Positions 17,965 through 26,735 of a DNA stretch of 64,000 nt are shown here, in pieces. The position numbers and the translations under genes were made by a program. The notes below the pieces were generated by a model, which saw only the letters and a program-made list of their open reading frames with translations, was not told the origin of the DNA and ran no database searches. The stretch spans positions 3,800,001 through 3,864,000 of the forward strand of contig NZ_LT838813.1 of assembly GCF_900176595.1 (NCBI RefSeq), in the 5' to 3' direction. Numbering within the stretch: the first letter of the stretch is position 1; each line of letters opens with the position of its first letter. This DNA comes from Aquiflexum balticum DSM 16537. Its GTDB lineage: Bacteria > Bacteroidota > Bacteroidia > Cytophagales > Cyclobacteriaceae.

Positions 17965-19092
17965 ATGAATGAGTTAAAACCTATTCCTCTTTCGACGCCC
18001 GTTTTTGAAGAGCTTGAAAAAAAACACCTACTTGAAGCATTGCATCAAAAACAAATTGCAACAAGTGGAGAGTTTATAGAAAAATTTGAATCTGTCATCA
18101 AAAATAGATTTTCAGGTTTTGAAACCGCTGTTTTAAATTCAGGTACTTCAGCCATTCATTTGGCACTAAAGCTATTGGGAGTAGGAAATGGAGATGAGGT
18201 GATGTGTCAGTCCCTTACTTTTTGTGCAACAGCCAATCCTGTAATTTATCTGGGAGCGACGCCGATTTTTGTGGATAGTGAGGCAGAAACCTGGAATATC
18301 TGTCCCGAAATTTTGGAAAGAGGAATCTGGGATAGAATTTCCAAAGGTAAAAAACCGAAAGCCATTATATCAGTTGATCTTTTCGGGATGCCTGCTAAGT
18401 ATAATGAAATTCTGGCTATTTCCGAGAAGTATGAAATACCCGTAATTGAAGATTCTGCTGAAGCTATGGGATCAACTTATCATGGCCGGCTGTGTGGAAC
18501 ATGGGGTGCTTTTGGGATTTTTTCCTTCAATGGGAATAAGATAATCTCAACTGGGGGAGGAGGTGCCTTGCTAAGTTCTAACACTGCTTTGATTGATAAA
18601 GCCAGGTATTTAGCTGTCCAGGCCAGGGAAAATTACAAATATTATGTTCATAAAGAAGTGGGTTATAATTATCGCATGAATAATATTTCTGCTGCAATTG
18701 GATTAGCCCAAATAAGTAAATTGGACCAAAAGATATCCTTAAGGCGAAAAGTTTATGAAAATTATTACCATCTTTTGAAAGAGCTTCCTGGAATATCATT
18801 CATAGATGAACCTAAAGGTTGTTTTTCAAACAGATGGCTTTCAGCTATTCTTATTGATGAAAAGATTTTTGGATCCTCGAATGAAGATGTAAGGATCGCT
18901 TTACTAAATGAAAAAATCGAATCAAGGTATTTATGGAAACCACTGCATACCCAACCGTCTTTTGAAGGATGTCCTTTTTACGAGGGAGGATATTCCGAAA
19001 AATTATTTTCTCAGGGATTATGTCTTCCAAGCAGTGAGGATCTTACCGAAGATGACCAATCAAGGATTGTAGAAATAATCAAAAACCTTTAA
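17965..19092 (+). CDS. DegT/DnrJ/EryC1/StrS-family PLP aminotransferase (PglE-like)
   Basis: The 375-residue protein is a sugar-nucleotide aminotransferase of fold type I. The PLP-binding lysine is K192 in FSFNGNKIISTGGGG, preceded by the cofactor-contacting EDSAEAMGS. The family opening PIPLSTPVF and the ATSGEFIEKFE substrate region are intact. With the 4,6-dehydratase at 19956 it would turn a UDP-4-keto-6-deoxy-HexNAc into its 4-amino form, as PglE does in bacillosamine synthesis. The ATG at 17965 is preferred over a TTG seven codons upstream. The PglC-like transferase gene follows after 21 bp. Confidence 0.88.
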   Translation: MNELKPIPLSTPVFEELEKKHLLEALHQKQIATSGEFIEKFESVIKNRFSGFETAVLNSGTSAIHLALKLLGVGNGDEVMCQSLTFCATANPVIYLGATPIFVDSEAETWNICPEILERGIWDRISKGKKPKAIISVDLFGMPAKYNEILAISEKYEIPVIEDSAEAMGSTYHGRLCGTWGAFGIFSFNGNKIISTGGGGALLSSNTALIDKARYLAVQARENYKYYVHKEVGYNYRMNNISAAIGLAQISKLDQKISLRRKVYENYYHLLKELPGISFIDEPKGCFSNRWLSAILIDEKIFGSSNEDVRIALLNEKIESRYLWKPLHTQPSFEGCPFYEGGYSEKLFSQGLCLPSSEDLTEDDQSRIVEIIKNL

Positions 19093-19113
19093 GTATTATT
19101 ATCATATTCTTTC

Positions 19114-19728
19114 ATGTATAAATCTATCGGGAAAAGGTTTTTGGATTTGGTTCTTGGTTTGCTTTTATTGATTCTTACAAGCCCATTAATTTTTCTTGTT
19201 TGGTTGACTCTTTTTTTGACAAATCATGGGTCGCCATTTTTTTATCAAAGAAGGCCGGGTTTAAATGAAAAGATTTTTTTGCTGGTTAAATTTAAAACTA
19301 TGAAGGATGTCTATGATGATGAAGGGAGTTTATTGGAGGATGACAAAAGACTTACCAAAATAGGTAAATTTATCAGATCAGCTTCATTGGATGAGTTACC
19401 TCAGCTATGGAACGTTTTGATGGGTGATATGAGTTTGGTTGGTCCAAGACCTTTATTGGAAGAGTATTTGGTTTTATATTCCAAAGAACAAAACCAACGT
19501 CATTCGGTGAAACCTGGAATTACAGGATGGGCACAGGTAAATGGAAGAAATGATATGACCTGGGAAAAAAGGTTTGAATTGGACATTTGGTATGTAGAAA
19601 ATCTGTCCTTTTTTCTGGATTTAGAGATCATACTAAAAACAATCTTGAAAATAGTAAAAAGTGATGGAATTAATCAAGAAGGTCATTCAACTATGCCAAA
19701 ATTCAAGGGTAGCAGTAATAAAGATTGA
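19114..19728 (+). CDS. Bacterial sugar transferase, PglC-like initiating phosphoglycosyltransferase
   Basis: This 204-residue protein has one N-terminal membrane helix (about residues 10-33) and the short catalytic domain of monotopic phosphoglycosyltransferases. Key segments are RRPGLNEKIFLLVKFKTM, SLDELPQLWNVLMGDMSLVGPRPL with the catalytic Asp-Glu pair, and KPGITGWAQVNGRND. Such enzymes transfer a sugar-1-phosphate, often diNAcBac or a related amino sugar, to undecaprenyl phosphate. The size matches PglC rather than the longer WcaJ/WbaP type. It follows the aminotransferase in one operon. It is a second initiating enzyme in addition to the WecA/TagO-like protein. Confidence 0.9.
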   Translation: MYKSIGKRFLDLVLGLLLLILTSPLIFLVWLTLFLTNHGSPFFYQRRPGLNEKIFLLVKFKTMKDVYDDEGSLLEDDKRLTKIGKFIRSASLDELPQLWNVLMGDMSLVGPRPLLEEYLVLYSKEQNQRHSVKPGITGWAQVNGRNDMTWEKRFELDIWYVENLSFFLDLEIILKTILKIVKSDGINQEGHSTMPKFKGSSNKD

Positions 19729-19894
19729 GATTTAACTCATTTTTTTCTTAACAATAAAACAAATCACATAATTTTTTTTTGAATTAAAATAATTTTTTTG
19801 TCGGTAAAATTGTAACACAAATAGTGATAAATGTTAGTTAAAAATTCGAGCAAATTTACCCTTAAAGAAAATTAGTTTTTATGCGAATCTATGA

Positions 19895-19902
19895 TAACTT
19901 TG
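19895..19902 (+). promoter_or_regulatory. Candidate -7 promoter box before the 4,6-dehydratase gene
   Basis: TAACTTTG matches the TAnnTTTG -7 box of Bacteroidota promoters and lies 53 bp before the ATG, in a 227-bp gene-free gap. No clear TTTG box is found at the matching upstream distance, so the call is weak. Confidence 0.35.
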
Positions 19903-19955
19903 ATATGCTTTAAACCATATTTATTTTAAGTATACATATAAAAAAACCAACTACT

Positions 19956-21866
19956 ATGGACTTTTTAAGACAAATGAAAGTGCTTCCCAGGTGGGTAATT
20001 GCCTCTTTAGATGCGGTGATTTTATTCCAGTCTGCTTTTTTTGCTTATTTGTTAAGATTCAACTTTGAATTGGAAATTGTCCAGCAAAACAATGCTTTTT
20101 TTGGATCACTATGTTTTATGCTTTCAGGTATTTTGGTGATGTTTTTCACCAAGAGTTATAAAGGGATTGTCAGGCATACAGGTTTTAAGGATAGCATGAT
20201 TATTTTCAGGACGATACTGTTGAATTTTGTTTTAATTTCAATAGTGAATATTGTATTTGATAAGTGGGTTTTGGGGGGATACCTTTTACCCGTATCAGTT
20301 TTGATTATAGCTGTATTATCCTCTTTGTTCCTGTTGGTTTTTTATAGGTTATTGGTAAAGGAATTGTTTCTTTATTTGAAAAGTGGATTTGTAACCAACC
20401 AAGTTAAGGTAGGAGTGATATTTGGAGCAAGTGAAGCTGGAATAATTGCCAATGATGTTATTAAGCGGGAAAGCAATTCTAATCTTGTAATTGCGGCGTT
20501 TTTGGATGATGATCCAAAGAAGGAAGGTAAAATCATTGAAGGCAAGAAAATCCTGAAAGGTTTGGAAAACCTATCTATGCTCGTCGAAAATCAAGGTGTT
20601 TCGGAACTGATCATTGCGGTGAGGGATTTGCCGCTAAAACGAAAGAAACAAATTATAGAAGAATGTTTCAAATATAAGGTGCATGTTAGTATTGTACCTC
20701 CGCTTAATCAATGGATAAACAGAGGCTTGAATTCCGAAGCCATCCGGGATTTGAAAATCGAAGATCTTTTGGGAAGGGAACAAATCTCTTTGGATAATCC
20801 TCAAATCAAAGAAAGTCTTCGGGAAAAGATTGTACTGGTGACAGGTGCTGCGGGGTCTATTGGAAGTGAACTGTGCCGTCAGATCATGTATTATAATCCA
20901 AGGCTTGTTGTTCTTCTTGATATGTCAGAATCTGCCTTATATGAGTTGGATCTTGATTTGAAAAATTTGGCTATGGTAACTCCGCATCAGGTGGTATTGG
21001 CCGATATAAGGGATGAAAACAGCATGAAATCAATTTTTTCAAAGTTTAAACCTGATATAGTTTTCCATGCAGCTGCCTATAAGCATGTTCCCATGATTGA
21101 AAATTATCCTGAAGAGGCAATTAAGAGCAATATCTTAGGGACTAAAATTTTAGCAGACTTATCTGTTTTGCACCATGTAGATAAGTTCGTTTTTGTCAGC
21201 ACAGATAAAGCGGTAAATCCCACCAATGTAATGGGAGCTACAAAAAGGGCCGCTGAAATGTATGTTCAATCGTTGAATGCTTTTTTAATGAAGCACCACA
21301 AAAATTCCTATACAAGATTTATTACAACAAGATTCGGTAATGTTTTAGGTTCAAATGGTTCGGTCGTTCCACTGTTTAAAAAACAAATTCAAAGAGGCGG
21401 TCCTATTACGGTCACACATCCTGATGTGACACGGTATTTCATGACTGTACCTGAAGCAAGTCAACTGGTAATTGAAGCAGGAATAATGGGAAATGGAGGA
21501 GAAATTTTCGCTTTTGATATGGGTGAACCTATTAAAATCCTGGACCTTGCCACCAATATGATTCAACTTAGTGGTAAAAAAGTAGGAGATGAAATCAAGA
21601 TTGTGTTTACAGGACTTAGAGATGGAGAAAAACTCTACGAAGAACTACTCAATGATTCAGAAAAAGTTAAAATAACACATCATCCAAAGATTAAAATCGC
21701 TCAAGTTTCACATGTTCATTACTATAAGATTGAATCCCAATTAGAATTGTTTTTTAGTATGGTAGGGAAAAGTAACGAAAATGAAATCGTTTTTCACTTA
21801 AAATCAATCATTCCGGAGTTCAAAAGTAATGTTTCCAGCTTTGAAGTTTTGGATAGGTTGAATTGA
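19956..21866 (+). CDS. Membrane-bound UDP-HexNAc 4,6-dehydratase (WbpM/PglF/CapD family)
   Basis: The 636-residue protein has four N-terminal transmembrane helices (about residues 12-140), a first Rossmann-like domain with VIFGASEAGI, and a catalytic SDR domain starting at VLVTGAAGSIGSELC. The active-site segment is STDKAVNPTNVMGATK, again with Met in place of the usual Tyr, as in WbpM. It oxidises and dehydrates UDP-GlcNAc to the 4-keto-6-deoxy sugar at the membrane. The product would feed the aminotransferase at 17965 and the PglC-like transferase at 19114. A 227-bp gap with a promoter-like box suggests its own transcript. Confidence 0.92.
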   Translation: MDFLRQMKVLPRWVIASLDAVILFQSAFFAYLLRFNFELEIVQQNNAFFGSLCFMLSGILVMFFTKSYKGIVRHTGFKDSMIIFRTILLNFVLISIVNIVFDKWVLGGYLLPVSVLIIAVLSSLFLLVFYRLLVKELFLYLKSGFVTNQVKVGVIFGASEAGIIANDVIKRESNSNLVIAAFLDDDPKKEGKIIEGKKILKGLENLSMLVENQGVSELIIAVRDLPLKRKKQIIEECFKYKVHVSIVPPLNQWINRGLNSEAIRDLKIEDLLGREQISLDNPQIKESLREKIVLVTGAAGSIGSELCRQIMYYNPRLVVLLDMSESALYELDLDLKNLAMVTPHQVVLADIRDENSMKSIFSKFKPDIVFHAAAYKHVPMIENYPEEAIKSNILGTKILADLSVLHHVDKFVFVSTDKAVNPTNVMGATKRAAEMYVQSLNAFLMKHHKNSYTRFITTRFGNVLGSNGSVVPLFKKQIQRGGPITVTHPDVTRYFMTVPEASQLVIEAGIMGNGGEIFAFDMGEPIKILDLATNMIQLSGKKVGDEIKIVFTGLRDGEKLYEELLNDSEKVKITHHPKIKIAQVSHVHYYKIESQLELFFSMVGKSNENEIVFHLKSIIPEFKSNVSSFEVLDRLN

Positions 21867-21893
21867 AATCATATTGACTTAATCGCATAATAT

Positions 21894-21930
21894 AAAAAAA
21901 GCTCCCTGTAAATAATTACAAGGAGCTTCT
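21894..21930 (-). terminator. Terminator between dehydratase gene and ald
   Basis: AAGCTCC-TGTAA at 21899-21911 pairs with TTACA-GGAGCTT ending at 21927. Read on the minus strand it is followed by a run of seven T, so it most likely ends the ald transcript; it may also stop the opposing transcript. Confidence 0.7.
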
Positions 21931-21968
21931 GACAGTTTATTAATTTATTTCAACCAGGAGGTTGATTT

Positions 21969-23084
21969 TTAAGCTAAATATTTTTCAACAGGCACATATG
22001 GCATATCAAAAGCATCTGCGACAGCTTTATACACAATATCACCGTGAATTACATTAAGGCCTAAGACTAGCTCTGCATTTTCAAGTGCAGCTTTTTTCCA
22101 GCCCTTATCCGCCAGTTGAATAGCATAAGGAAGAGTTGCGTTAGTTAGTGCCAAGGTTGAGGTATAAGGTACTGCTCCTGGCATATTTGCTACGCAATAA
22201 TGAACCACATCATCAATGATATAGGTTGGGTTTTCATGTGTGGTTGGCTTGCAGGTTTCGATGCATCCACCTTGGTCAACAGCAACGTCTACTAGAACTG
22301 TTCCCGGTTTCATTTCTTTCAGCATGTCTCTTGTGATCAAATGGGGAGCTTTTGCGCCAGGTATCAATACGGCACCTATAATCAGGTCGGCTTCTTTTAT
22401 CAGAGCCCGTACATTGTACTCATTGGACATGATCGTTTTTACGTTTGCAGGCATAACATCTGCGAGGTATCTCATCCTTGGAATGGAGACATCCATTATG
22501 GTTACATCAGCACCTAGACCGGCTGCCATCCACGCTGCCTGAGTACCCACAATTCCTCCACCCAAAATCAATACTTTTGCAGGTAATACACCTGGAACTC
22601 CACCAAGAAGTATTCCCCTTCCTTTGAGCGGTTTTTCCAGATAATTTGCACCCTTTTGTATGGACATTCTTCCCGCAACTTCAGACATAGGTACCAGTAA
22701 AGGTAGGCTTCTATCAGTTTTCTCCACAGTTTCATAAGCAAGACAAACAGCTTTACTTTCCACCATGGCTTTTGTTAATGGCTCATAGGAAGCAAAATGG
22801 AAATATGTAAACAACAATTGACCTTCTTTTATCAATTTGTATTCCGGTTCAATTGGTTCTTTTACCTTGATAATCATTTCGGCAATGCCATAAATGTCTT
22901 CAATTGTAGGTAAAACCGCTGCTCCAGCTGAAGTGTATTCATCATCCGAAAAACCACTGCCAACTCCAGCAGTATGTTGAACATATACCTGATGACCTCT
23001 TTTTACAAGCTCTTTGGCACCGGCAGGAGTAAGGGCAACCCTGTTTTCGTTATTTTTGATTTCCTTTGGAATTCCTATTATCAT
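21969..23084 (-). CDS. ald: Alanine dehydrogenase
   Basis: This 371-residue enzyme catalyses NAD-dependent interconversion of L-alanine with pyruvate and ammonia in the cytoplasm. The N-terminal family signature MIIGIPKEIKNNENRVALTP is present, followed by SEVAGRMSIQKGANYLEKP and the Rossmann loop LILGGGIVGTQAAWMAAGLG. The DQGGCIETCKPTTHENPTY segment that distinguishes alanine dehydrogenase from transhydrogenase alpha subunits is also there. The length is typical and a monocistronic layout is likely, with its own promoter-like boxes upstream and a terminator downstream. Confidence 0.96.
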   Translation of the reverse strand: MIIGIPKEIKNNENRVALTPAGAKELVKRGHQVYVQHTAGVGSGFSDDEYTSAGAAVLPTIEDIYGIAEMIIKVKEPIEPEYKLIKEGQLLFTYFHFASYEPLTKAMVESKAVCLAYETVEKTDRSLPLLVPMSEVAGRMSIQKGANYLEKPLKGRGILLGGVPGVLPAKVLILGGGIVGTQAAWMAAGLGADVTIMDVSIPRMRYLADVMPANVKTIMSNEYNVRALIKEADLIIGAVLIPGAKAPHLITRDMLKEMKPGTVLVDVAVDQGGCIETCKPTTHENPTYIIDDVVHYCVANMPGAVPYTSTLALTNATLPYAIQLADKGWKKAALENAELVLGLNVIHGDIVYKAVADAFDMPYVPVEKYLA

Positions 23085-23118
23085 TTTGTTAAAATTTGGG
23101 TTTGTGGATATAAGAACG

Positions 23119-23150
23119 CAAAGATAATAAGTGAATCTATATCAAAGATA
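23119..23150 (-). promoter_or_regulatory. Candidate promoter boxes upstream of ald
   Basis: On the minus strand two TATCTTTG boxes (23143-23150 and 23119-23126) fit the TAnnTTTG -7 consensus. The upstream one also supplies a TTTG 16 bp before the proximal box, slightly short of the usual 19-21 bp. The proximal box is 34 bp before the start codon. Confidence 0.4.
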
Positions 23151-23525
23151 AAATCTATCAAGTTATTTTGATTGCTTTAATAAAATGATGTGTTTTCAAT
23201 ATTTAATTTCAAAAAATATTATAAATGTTAATTTTATTTCGAAAATGTAATTCTGATAATCTAAAATTCGGGTTAATCTATTTTTAGGGAATCGGCAATG
23301 AATTTTATTGGTGATTCGCTATTTTTTGAATTTTTATCGTAAGTAAATATCAAAAATAAAAAATTATATTCTTTAAAGCGTATTATTATTTCTGTTTTAC
23401 CATAAATAATTTTGAAAAAAATTAGAATTATTCTGTTTTCCAGTTTGTAAAAATCGCAATTTTCTTTATTTTTGAAATACTTGGACTTAGTCCCATAAAC
23501 CGGATTTGTTCTTAAAAAATTTAAA
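23151..23525. other. AT-rich divergent intergenic region (ald / E1 gene)
   Basis: This gene-free stretch separates two divergent genes and presumably holds the promoter of the E1 gene. A minus-strand open frame of about 97 codons spans part of it but overlaps the E1 start and looks non-coding. I see no strong hairpin or direct repeat. Confidence 0.4.
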
Positions 23526-25940
23526 ATGAAAGCAGTGACATCAAACTCCAAGCAAAAAAATTCCAAAGTATTTGATAAAGAATGCCTTTTGGCAGACTAC
23601 CGTCTTGCTCAAGAAAGCAGGCAGGCATCTCTTATTGGTAGAAAAGAAGTTTTTATGGGTAAAGCCAAATTTGGGATTTTTGGAGATGGTAAAGAACTTG
23701 CTCAGATTGTAATGGCCAAGTATTTTCAGGATGGGGATTTTAGGGCAGGATATTACAGGGATCAGACGCTCATGTTTGCTATAGGCCAGTCCTCTATAAG
23801 AGAATATTTCGCACAGCTTTATGCCCATACCAATGTTGATTTGGAGCCAGCTTCAGCAGGAAGGTTGATGAACGGGCATTTTGCTACCAGGTCATTGAAC
23901 CATGATGGTTCATGGAAAAATTTGACTTCCATGAAAAATTCCTCTGCTGACATTTCGCCAACAGCAGGACAAATGCCGAAGTTATTAGGCTTAGCTTTTG
24001 CTTCTAAATTATACCGGGAAAATCAGGATTTAAAATCTTTTCAGGAATTCAGTGTAAATGGAAATGAAGTAGCTTGGGGGACTATAGGAAACGCCTCTAC
24101 CTCGGAAGGATTGTTTTTTGAGACTATAAATGCTGCAGGAGTCTTGCAGGTTCCGATGGTAGTGTCTGTATGGGATGATGGTTTTGGTATATCAGTTCCA
24201 AACAAATATCACACAACCAAAAGCAGTATTTCTGAAGTACTTCGTGGTTTTCAGAGAAATGACGATCAAAAAGGCTATGAAATTTTTGTGGTTAAGGGCT
24301 GGGATTATGAAGCTTTGGACTGGACCTATGAAAATGCTGCCCGAATAGCAAGAGAAGAACATGTCCCTGTAATCGTCCATGTCATTGAACTTACACAGCC
24401 ACAAGGACATTCTACATCAGGGTCTCATGAAAGATATAAATCAGCAGAGCGATTGACCTGGGAAAAAGAAAACGATTGTAACCTCAAATTCAGGGAATAC
24501 CTTTTAGAAAATGAATTTGCTACTCCGGAGGACTTGGACAAAATTGATCAGGAGACCAAATTGTTTATAAAACAGGAAAAGGATGCAGCTTGGAAAGCTT
24601 TTTCTAACGAGATTAAAAGTGAATTATCAGAAGCTGTTAATTTGATTAGAAATGCAGCAACAGTTTCAATTGAAAAAGAATTATTGATGCAGCTTGCAGA
24701 TGAATTGAGCAAGACATTAAATCCTATACGTAAAGATGTCATAAGTACCGTTCGTAGAGCTTTATGGGCTTTGAGGAATGATTCAGATGAAATCAAGTCA
24801 GACCTTGATTTTTGGTATGCTGGTCAAAAAATTAAAAATAATGACAGGTACAACAGTTATTTGTACAGTGAATCTGATTTTAAGGTAGATAACATTGAGC
24901 CCGTTGCTGTAGAATATGACGAAAATGCCAGTTTGGTAGACGGGAGAGAGATACTTCAGGCTTGTTTTGATAATATTATTTCAACAGAACCAAGGTTTCT
25001 GGTTTTTGGTGAAGATGTCGGTAAAATAGGAGATGTAAACCAGGCTTTTGCCGGACTTCAGGCCAAATACGGTGAATTAAGGGTTTCCGATACAGGCATT
25101 CGAGAATGTACGATAATCGGACAGGGAATAGGGGCTGCCTTGAGGGGTCTTAGACCCATGGCTGAAATTCAATACCTTGATTATATATATTATGCTTTGA
25201 TGACTTTGTCAGATGACTTGGCATCCCTTCAATACAGAACCAAAGGAGGGCAAAAGGCACCTTTGATTGTAAGAACAAGAGGTCATAGACTTGAAGGGGT
25301 TTGGCATGCAGGTTCGCCGATGGGTATGTTGTTACATTCATTGCGGGGTATGCTGATTTGTGTGCCCAGAAACATGACCCAAGCTGCAGGAATGTATAAT
25401 ACACTGCTTAAATCTGATGAGCCGGCTTTAGTAATTGAATGCTTAAATGGTTATAGATTAAAAGAAAAAATGCCTTCAAATATTGGAGATTTTAAGGTTG
25501 CATTGGGTAGGCCTGATATTTTAAAAGAAGGTAATGATCTTACTGTAGTCACTTATGGTTCGATGTGTAAAATTGTGATGGAAGCAGCTGATGATCTGTC
25601 AGAAATGGGAATAGAAATTGAGATTTTGGATGTTCAGACTTTAATTCCATTTGATAAAGGTCATCGCATAGTGGAGTCCTTGAAGAAAACCAACAGGGTT
25701 TTGTTTGCAGACGAGGATGTACCCGGAGGAGCCTCTGCGTATATGATGCAACAGGTAATTGAAGAACAAAGGGGTTATTATTATTTAGACTCCGAACCTG
25801 CAACGCTTACAGGAAAAGAACATAGACCAGCCTATTCTTCCGATGGAGATTATTTTTCGAAACCATCAGTGGAAGATGTTGTAGAGAAGGTTTATGAAAT
25901 GATGCATGAATCAAACCCACAAAAATTTCCAAGGATATAA
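23526..25940 (+). CDS. Fused E1 alpha-beta subunit of a 2-oxoacid dehydrogenase complex
   Basis: This 804-residue protein joins the thiamine-diphosphate E1 alpha domain (about residues 20-400) to the E1 beta domain (from about 465). The TPP-binding region is visible as GTIGNASTSEGLFFETINAAG followed by VVSVWDDGFGISVP. The beta half starts with VDGREILQACFDNII and has RVSDTGIRECTIIGQGIGAAL and the C-terminal VTYGSM segment. Such fused E1 proteins are common in Bacteroidota and are usually assigned to branched-chain 2-oxoacid or pyruvate decarboxylation with separate E2 and E3 subunits. No E2 or E3 gene lies nearby, so the substrate is unresolved. Confidence 0.9.
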   Translation: MKAVTSNSKQKNSKVFDKECLLADYRLAQESRQASLIGRKEVFMGKAKFGIFGDGKELAQIVMAKYFQDGDFRAGYYRDQTLMFAIGQSSIREYFAQLYAHTNVDLEPASAGRLMNGHFATRSLNHDGSWKNLTSMKNSSADISPTAGQMPKLLGLAFASKLYRENQDLKSFQEFSVNGNEVAWGTIGNASTSEGLFFETINAAGVLQVPMVVSVWDDGFGISVPNKYHTTKSSISEVLRGFQRNDDQKGYEIFVVKGWDYEALDWTYENAARIAREEHVPVIVHVIELTQPQGHSTSGSHERYKSAERLTWEKENDCNLKFREYLLENEFATPEDLDKIDQETKLFIKQEKDAAWKAFSNEIKSELSEAVNLIRNAATVSIEKELLMQLADELSKTLNPIRKDVISTVRRALWALRNDSDEIKSDLDFWYAGQKIKNNDRYNSYLYSESDFKVDNIEPVAVEYDENASLVDGREILQACFDNIISTEPRFLVFGEDVGKIGDVNQAFAGLQAKYGELRVSDTGIRECTIIGQGIGAALRGLRPMAEIQYLDYIYYALMTLSDDLASLQYRTKGGQKAPLIVRTRGHRLEGVWHAGSPMGMLLHSLRGMLICVPRNMTQAAGMYNTLLKSDEPALVIECLNGYRLKEKMPSNIGDFKVALGRPDILKEGNDLTVVTYGSMCKIVMEAADDLSEMGIEIEILDVQTLIPFDKGHRIVESLKKTNRVLFADEDVPGGASAYMMQQVIEEQRGYYYLDSEPATLTGKEHRPAYSSDGDYFSKPSVEDVVEKVYEMMHESNPQKFPRI

Positions 25941-26014
25941 AGCCCAAAAAAATATTCTAACTTAAAAAAGTAGCATTTTCATAATTTTTTTATGGGAGTA
26001 AGGATTATTAACAC

Positions 26015-26689
26015 CTATGGATTTCTGATCTGATTAAGTGTGATTTCTGGACTAGCAGTCATATTACTGCGATTCAAGGCCCTGTCCTGGATTTCGATTT
26101 CTATTCTTATTGTATCATTTCTAAAGATAGAGTTCCATCCAAACGACATCATAGCATATTCAATGCTTCCTTCTACAGGTTGCTCTTCTACACCATTGAC
26201 TATTCTTGGAAACCTGCCATTAAAAGTGGTAAAAAATGGTGGATCTTCCCATTTAAATTCTTGGAAAACACCATTTCTTTTGATAAAAAATCTGACAAAA
26301 ATATTGTTGTGATTAGGATTCTGTCTGACCCAAACTGTATCCATTACTCTTTGATTATTCACTATGGGATTGATTTCCCAATCTATGGGGTTAAAAGATG
26401 GAGCCTCGGGAGGCCTAGCACTATACACAATAAGCCTACCTAAATTGTCTCTAATAAAATCTACCGGTTGAAAAGGCGGACTGATATCTGTGGGATTTAA
26501 ACCCAAATCACCTTCAGCATCTTTAAAATCTACGGATACAATTAAAGAATCTGAACCATCTGTTGGCACAAACCTTATATCTTTGAAGGATATTTCCGGT
26601 ACTGAGGGAAAATTGTCAGGAGGAGAGATACAGGACCCCAATATCGAAATCAGAAATATAAAAACAGGATATTTTATTACATCGCTCAT
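26015..26689 (-). CDS. Conserved lipoprotein of unknown function
   Basis: The 224-residue product has an N-terminal hydrophobic stretch ending in the lipobox LGSC (Cys at about residue 21), so it should be a lipoprotein. The mature part is beta-rich and acidic, with DFKDAEGDLGLNPTD near residues 54-68, a segment reminiscent of calcium-binding or cadherin-like loops in secreted Bacteroidota proteins. It is monocistronic and divergent from the LuxE-like gene, with only 46 bp between the starts. No catalytic motif is recognised and I assign no function. Confidence 0.7.
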   Translation of the reverse strand: MSDVIKYPVFIFLISILGSCISPPDNFPSVPEISFKDIRFVPTDGSDSLIVSVDFKDAEGDLGLNPTDISPPFQPVDFIRDNLGRLIVYSARPPEAPSFNPIDWEINPIVNNQRVMDTVWVRQNPNHNNIFVRFFIKRNGVFQEFKWEDPPFFTTFNGRFPRIVNGVEEQPVEGSIEYAMMSFGWNSIFRNDTIRIEIEIQDRALNRSNMTASPEITLNQIRNP

Positions 26690-26735
26690 GTGGGTGTAAA
26701 ATTACAGGAATTTATGTATAGTCAAAATACCACGG

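Noticed and set aside
23273-23566. Minus-strand open frame of about 97 codons between ald and the E1 gene
   Set aside because: It overlaps the start of the E1 gene, is dominated by Lys, Ile, Phe and Asn as expected from AT-rich non-coding DNA, and has no recognisable motif or start context.
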